Source: Streptomyces deccanensis (GTDB taxonomy: Bacteria > Actinomycetota > Actinomycetes > Streptomycetales > Streptomycetaceae). From it: 64,000 bases of DNA. The translations under genes were made by a program, and so were the position numbers. Below are positions 60,572-64,000 of this stretch, piece by piece. Below the pieces are notes generated by a model that saw only the letters and a program-made list of their open reading frames with translations, was not told where the DNA came from and searched no databases. Position 1 is the stretch's first letter. Each line of letters opens with the position of its first letter. The stretch covers positions 4,712,001 to 4,776,000 of the forward strand of contig NZ_CP092431.1 of NCBI RefSeq assembly GCF_022385335.1, written 5' to 3'.

Positions 60572-62202
60572 AGTCCGTACCTCCCGAGCCACCGGGCTGC
60601 CTCGGCCTCGGCCGCGTCCGCCCGAGCGCGCAGGGCCGCGATCTCGTCGGTCAGCCCCGCGAGCCGCCCCCGGATCTCATCCGGGCCGGCCGCGTGGACG
60701 GCGGAGCCCGGCTCTGGAGGTCGGACGTACCTCACGGGATCCAGGCTGTGGCCCTGCTCCACGATGTCCGCCACCGGCACGGCCCGGCTCAGGCCCGGGG
60801 TGCCCTCAAAGGCGTTCCCGGCCGCGTCTGTCCGGTGCCAGGACACGTACTCCCCCACCAGCCGGGCGATGTCGTCGTCGGACAGGGCCCACTGGGTCCG
60901 GGTGACCTGGTGTCCGAGGTGCTCGCCGACCACGAACAGCACGTTGGGGTCGGGGGTTCCACCGGAGCCGGGGGCGCGCAGGAACCAGATCTGCGTCTTG
61001 ACGGCCGTGAGCGTGAACAGCCCGGCGGGCAGCGCGATCACACACTCCACGGCTCCGGCCGCCACGAGCCCTCCGCGTACCGTCTCGGCGGCCCCGGTGT
61101 TGAACGAGGCTCCGGCCGGCATCAGCACGGCGGCCCGGCCATCGGGTGCGAGCCGTGCGACGGCGTACTGGAGCCAGTCGTACTCGGTCCGGCGGGCGGG
61201 GCCGTACGTCCAGTACGGGGGCGGGGTCACGTCCTCCGGGAGGCGGCCGAAGGGAGGGTTGGTGAGGAGCACGTCGAATTCGCCCCGAAGGCCGAGGGGA
61301 TCGAGTGCCGGGGTGACGGGCCCCTCGCCGAGCTGCGCCCTGAGCCCGTGATGGACGCGCAGGCTCCACTCCGCCACCTGGCGCTCCATGTTCCCCGGCA
61401 CCTGGCCGGCGACCCGAGGCGGTTCGGCGCCGCCGTGGGCGGCGACCGCGTGCAGGTAGGCGACGAGCAGTTCGCCGGCGCGGGCGTACGGGTCTTCCAC
61501 GTACACCGCCCCGGGCCGAAGGGCAGCCAGGGCTTCGGCCATGACCCGGCTGACGGAGGGCGGGGTGAGAAACGCGCCGCCCTCCCGTGCGTACGCGGCA
61601 CGCCACAGTGTCAGAACGTGGTCGAACGCCTCGCGGGCTTCCTGCTCGGACCCGCTGGGGGTGCGCTCCAGCGTGTCGGACAGCTCGGTCAGCAGGGGGC
61701 GCGGAAAGTCCTTCGCCGGGAAGTCGTACGCGTCGTCCGCCGTGGCGAAGGCGTCTACGACCTTGGCCAAGCCCTCGGCCTCCTCCACCACCCGGACCAT
61801 GACGAGGTACAACAGGAAGTGGAGATATTGGTCCAACGGCATCGGCCCCCGCATCCGGTCCGCGTCCGGTCCCGCGAGCCGCTCGACCGCCCGGAGCAGA
61901 CTGCCGGCCGTCCCGCCGGTCAGGCCCGCACGGAACCGGTCACCGTAGGTCGTGCCCACAGGCTCGTCGGGAAGCAGGGCGTTCGCCGGGATGGTACGGG
62001 AGGCCAGCCATGCCAGCACCTCGTCGGCGCGGAACAGCTCGGGGTCTCCACCGACCGGAGCGGGATACTCCGGGTAGCGCCGTTCCCAGTTGGTGACGGC
62101 GGGACGTTTCACCCCCGCGAGGCGCGCGATCTCGGGCCGGGACAGCAACGCACCCGACATCGCCGCCGTGCCGCGTGAGTGCGCACCGGAGCCGGTCGTC
62201 AT
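60568..62202 (-). CDS. N6-adenine DNA methylase with N-terminal HTH (HsdM-like)
   Basis: 544 residues from the ATG at 62202, preceded by AAGGAG at 10 bp. N-terminal MerR/HTH-like segment: LLSRPEIARLAGVKRPAVTN. A helical HsdM-type region follows (about 75-200). The SAM site near 245 is a variant motif I, VEDPYARAGELLVAY, and the catalytic motif IV is LLTNPPFGRLP. A coiled-coil end (RGRLAGLTDEIAALRARADA) pairs with the S subunit. It should methylate adenine at the site chosen by the adjacent specificity subunit. An N-terminal HTH on an HsdM is not standard and may mean autoregulation. No nuclease domain is present. Confidence 0.88.
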   Translation of the reverse strand: MTTGSGAHSRGTAAMSGALLSRPEIARLAGVKRPAVTNWERRYPEYPAPVGGDPELFRADEVLAWLASRTIPANALLPDEPVGTTYGDRFRAGLTGGTAGSLLRAVERLAGPDADRMRGPMPLDQYLHFLLYLVMVRVVEEAEGLAKVVDAFATADDAYDFPAKDFPRPLLTELSDTLERTPSGSEQEAREAFDHVLTLWRAAYAREGGAFLTPPSVSRVMAEALAALRPGAVYVEDPYARAGELLVAYLHAVAAHGGAEPPRVAGQVPGNMERQVAEWSLRVHHGLRAQLGEGPVTPALDPLGLRGEFDVLLTNPPFGRLPEDVTPPPYWTYGPARRTEYDWLQYAVARLAPDGRAAVLMPAGASFNTGAAETVRGGLVAAGAVECVIALPAGLFTLTAVKTQIWFLRAPGSGGTPDPNVLFVVGEHLGHQVTRTQWALSDDDIARLVGEYVSWHRTDAAGNAFEGTPGLSRAVPVADIVEQGHSLDPVRYVRPPEPGSAVHAAGPDEIRGRLAGLTDEIAALRARADAAEAEAARWLGRYGL

Positions 62203-62249
62203 GTGGCCCCACTCCTTCCATCGAGCCGATCCTTCACCGCGTCAGTACG

Positions 62250-62909
62250 TCAGAACCGAGGCGGGCGGGTTCCACCCATGACGGCCGCCCGGTCGGCGAG
62301 CACGTCCGGGAACCGGTCCATGGTCTGCGCCTCCTTGGCGAATTCGGGACTGAGGTGGCCGAGCACGCGGTAAAGGGTGCCATGGTCGGCCGCGAGGTGC
62401 CGATGATGGACGGGCTCGTGGTGCATGACCCGGTTGCGGAGCAGAACCAGTGAGGTCAGGTCGCGGTGCAGGTCGTCACGACGTCCGCCGTAGTGCGGGA
62501 ACGCGGAGTGCAGCACAGGCACCCAGAAGTGCCGGTCGTAGCCGGAGCTGAGCAGCGACACCCAGAAGCCCAGGGTCAGTTCGGCCACGACGTCGTCCGG
62601 CGTCGTACGTCGCAGGCGGCGCCCACAAGAGCGGCGTGCACTGTCCACAAGCCGGCGACCACCCTCGTTCAAAGGCGCGGCCTCCCACCAGTCCGGTCGG
62701 CCGTGATGTCGTACGAGCGCGCTGTGCAGGGCGTTGCGCAGAGCAAGCTCCAGGCAGTGCAGGGGGCCGACCAGCGCGGCCGACGCCTCGACGTTCCACC
62801 AGTACAGTCGCTCGGCTGCCCGCGCGTCACCGTGCGCGGCGCGGATGTAGCGACGCAGCCGCGGCAGGGACAGGTCTCGGGCCATCCACTCGGGTAGACG
62901 ACTACTCAT
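62250..62909 (-). CDS. Abi family protein with HEPN-type R-x4-H motif
   Basis: 219 residues from the ATG at 62909 after GGGGGAGCC. The sequence RLPEWMARDLSLPRLRRYIR, LYWWNVEASAALVGPLHCLE, LALRNALHSALVRHHG and FWVSLLSSGYDRHFW matches the AbiD/AbiF-like (Abi_2) family. The C-terminal LLRNRVMHHEPVH has the R-x4-H of HEPN ribonucleases. Such proteins abort phage infection by RNA cleavage. It is the first gene of a three-gene run with methylase (47-bp gap) and specificity subunit, so it is probably the effector. The upstream in-frame extension to 63074 crosses a hairpin and was rejected. Confidence 0.88.
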   Translation of the reverse strand: MSSRLPEWMARDLSLPRLRRYIRAAHGDARAAERLYWWNVEASAALVGPLHCLELALRNALHSALVRHHGRPDWWEAAPLNEGGRRLVDSARRSCGRRLRRTTPDDVVAELTLGFWVSLLSSGYDRHFWVPVLHSAFPHYGGRRDDLHRDLTSLVLLRNRVMHHEPVHHRHLAADHGTLYRVLGHLSPEFAKEAQTMDRFPDVLADRAAVMGGTRPPRF

Positions 62910-63011
62910 GGCTCCCCCGCCCTGACGCTTCCTCGGAGGCGTCGTGATAGTGTGGTCTACGAATGTTCTGGGCCCGCCTCTGCATCGCACGCCACCCAGG
63001 GCACAGCCTCC

Positions 63012-63048
63012 GGAGCCCCGGTCGCAGGCAAGTTGCGACCGGGGCTCC
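63012..63048. terminator. Strong hairpin upstream of the abi gene
   Basis: GGAGCCCCGGTCGCA and TGCGACCGGGGCTCC form a perfect 15-bp stem with a 7-base loop, ~100 bp upstream of the abi start. It may insulate the cassette from the genes upstream or act in its leader. It lies in the 318-bp gap 62910-63227, which has no gene. Confidence 0.65.
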
Positions 63049-63167
63049 GCGCATTCACGATCCCGCGAAGACATTCGTCACTGTAGCCTTGACTCACCCC
63101 CGTCGCAAGCGCATTGCCATGCCGCCAATTCTGTTAACCCCAGCAGAGTTAACCACTCACGGACACG

Positions 63168-63195
63168 ACGCCCCCTGCCGCTGGACAGGGGGCGT
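63168..63195 (-). terminator. Hairpin terminator after the nitrobindin-like gene
   Basis: ACGCCCCCTG / CAGGGGGCGT stem with an 8-base loop, 33 bp beyond the minus-strand stop codon. Confidence 0.75.
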
Positions 63196-63227
63196 GCAGG
63201 GGTTCTGCTGGAGGGACCTGGGTCGCC

Positions 63228-63803
63228 CTACTTGAAGAACGCGATGCCGTCGTCCGGCATGTCGTCGGGCAGGGCCTTGGCCCAGCGTTCGACGTCCTCG
63301 GGGGTGACGACCTTCTTCAGGTGTGCGGACATGTAGGGGCGCAGCTCGACGTCGGGGGTGGCCTTCTCGCCGACCCACATCAGGTCGCTGTTGACGTAGC
63401 CGTAGAGCCGCTTGCCGCCGCTGTAGGGGCCGGAGGCCGCCGTGCGGGCGACCGCGTCCGTGACCAGGTCGATCTGCGGCTTCTGCTTGGCCAGCTCGCC
63501 GTACCAGACCTCGACGACGCCGTCGTCGCGGGTCATGACGATCTCGACCTTGCGGTCGGCGTCCACGCGCCAGAACCCGGACTCGGTCTCCAGCGGACGG
63601 ACCTTGTTGCCGTCGTTGTCCAGCACCCAGGTGTGGGAGTGGTACTCCAGGAAGTCCCGGCCGTCGTGGCTGAAGGTGACCTCCTGACCGAAGTTGCACT
63701 TCTCGGAGCCGGGGAAGTCATGGACGCCCGCGCCGGCCCAGTCGCCGAGCAGGAAGGCGAGGGGGACGAGGTCCTTGTGGAGGTCGGACGGGATCTCGAT
63801 CAT
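63228..63803 (-). CDS. FABP/nitrobindin-like heme-binding beta-barrel protein
   Basis: 191 residues. The GxWxGxG signature of nitrobindins is present in FLLGDWAGAGVHDFPG (about residue 18). Barrel strands follow (FGQEVTFSHDGRDFLEYHSH; SGFWRVDADRKVEIVMTRDD; VEVWYGELAK) and a C-terminal YMSAHLKKV carries the His that ligates heme in the family. Nitrobindins hold ferric heme and can isomerise peroxynitrite. In S. coelicolor this gene type sits directly beside nur; here a three-gene cassette separates them. Confidence 0.88.
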   Translation of the reverse strand: MIEIPSDLHKDLVPLAFLLGDWAGAGVHDFPGSEKCNFGQEVTFSHDGRDFLEYHSHTWVLDNDGNKVRPLETESGFWRVDADRKVEIVMTRDDGVVEVWYGELAKQKPQIDLVTDAVARTAASGPYSGGKRLYGYVNSDLMWVGEKATPDVELRPYMSAHLKKVVTPEDVERWAKALPDDMPDDGIAFFK

Positions 63804-63855
63804 GAGTGGCGGTTCCTGGGAGTCCTGGAGGTCCTGGGCGTCGGTCGGGCGCGGG

Positions 63856-63954
63856 TCAGCGCTGGCCCTGGTACAGCTTCTTCACGGCCAGGCCGGTGAA
63901 GGCGAGAACGCCGACGGCGACCAGGACCAGCAGGGTCTCGAAGAAGATGATCAC
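63856..63954 (-). CDS. Very small membrane protein (32 aa)
   Basis: GTG at 63954 after GAGGAGCACCTC, stop at 63856. The translation is MIIFFETLLVLVAVGVLAFT followed by GLAVKKLYQGQR: a single helix with a basic cytoplasmic tail. It lies 52 bp upstream of the nitrobindin-like gene on the same strand, so probably in the same transcript. It falls below the usual ORF length cutoffs. The ribosome site, hydrophobic pattern and positive-inside tail support it as real; function unknown. Confidence 0.65.
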   Translation of the reverse strand: MIIFFETLLVLVAVGVLAFTGLAVKKLYQGQR

Positions 63955-64000
63955 GAGGTGCTCCTCGATTGAGCGGGAGACGTGCGGTACGCACACAGGG

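Overview
The window is high-GC actinobacterial chromosome, almost certainly Streptomyces. The base composition is extreme, GTG and TTG starts are common, and the genes are recognisable members of the S. coelicolor central chromosome in the same order: msiK end, cysS, ispF-ispD, carD, phoP-phoR-phoU, the SCO4226-type nickel protein, gpmA, mshA, the devA/devE group, rsiG, nur and a nitrobindin-like gene. I recalled that order from memory and did not search for it. No rRNA, tRNA or CRISPR array was seen.

Layout. 0-14.7 kb is mostly housekeeping: sugar-import ATPase end, nucleotidyltransferase, DoxX membrane protein, rlmB with a 200-bp-displaced duplicate of its 3' end, cysS, ispF/ispD, carD, a lipoprotein, the divergent phoRP/phoU phosphate system, a Cys-rich 53-residue peptide behind a 21-bp tandem repeat, and the nickel-binding protein. 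14.7-17.4 kb is a decayed integrated element. It has an integrase remnant beside gpmA, an 18-bp direct repeat of the gpmA 3' end, internal arm-like repeats and orphan immunity-type genes (DUF4265, Imm32). 17.4-30 kb is conserved again: gpmA, MFS transporter, AraC/DUF2000 pair, YbjN, mshA, methyltransferase, NlpC/P60, response-regulator phosphatase, DUF2516, HbhA-like and HTH regulator.

30-46 kb is accessory. It holds a 1252-residue HTH-nSTAND-WD40 protein, an acyltransferase, DUF6228, a nonsense-interrupted gene, a Clp-N/HTH protein preceded by a perfect 21-bp inverted repeat, a secreted protein, a DrrAB-like ABC exporter with DUF4097 and RHH regulator genes, GNAT, DinB and a deazaflavin-reductase/hemerythrin fusion. 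46-57 kb carries a HelD-type RNA polymerase recycling ATPase, a TetR regulator, an APH-like kinase, and three DevA-type GntR regulators with two HAD hydrolases and two tiny divergent membrane proteins. This looks like one module present in three states.

57-64 kb holds rsiG (both c-di-GMP signature motifs visible), dtd, ygfZ and nur. Between nur and the nitrobindin-like gene sits a three-gene defence-type cassette: a HEPN-motif Abi protein, an N6-adenine methylase and a half-size specificity subunit, with no restriction subunit. It runs straight into nur. This cassette, the triple dev module and the Clp-N/HTH gene with its palindrome are the best candidates for undescribed biology here.
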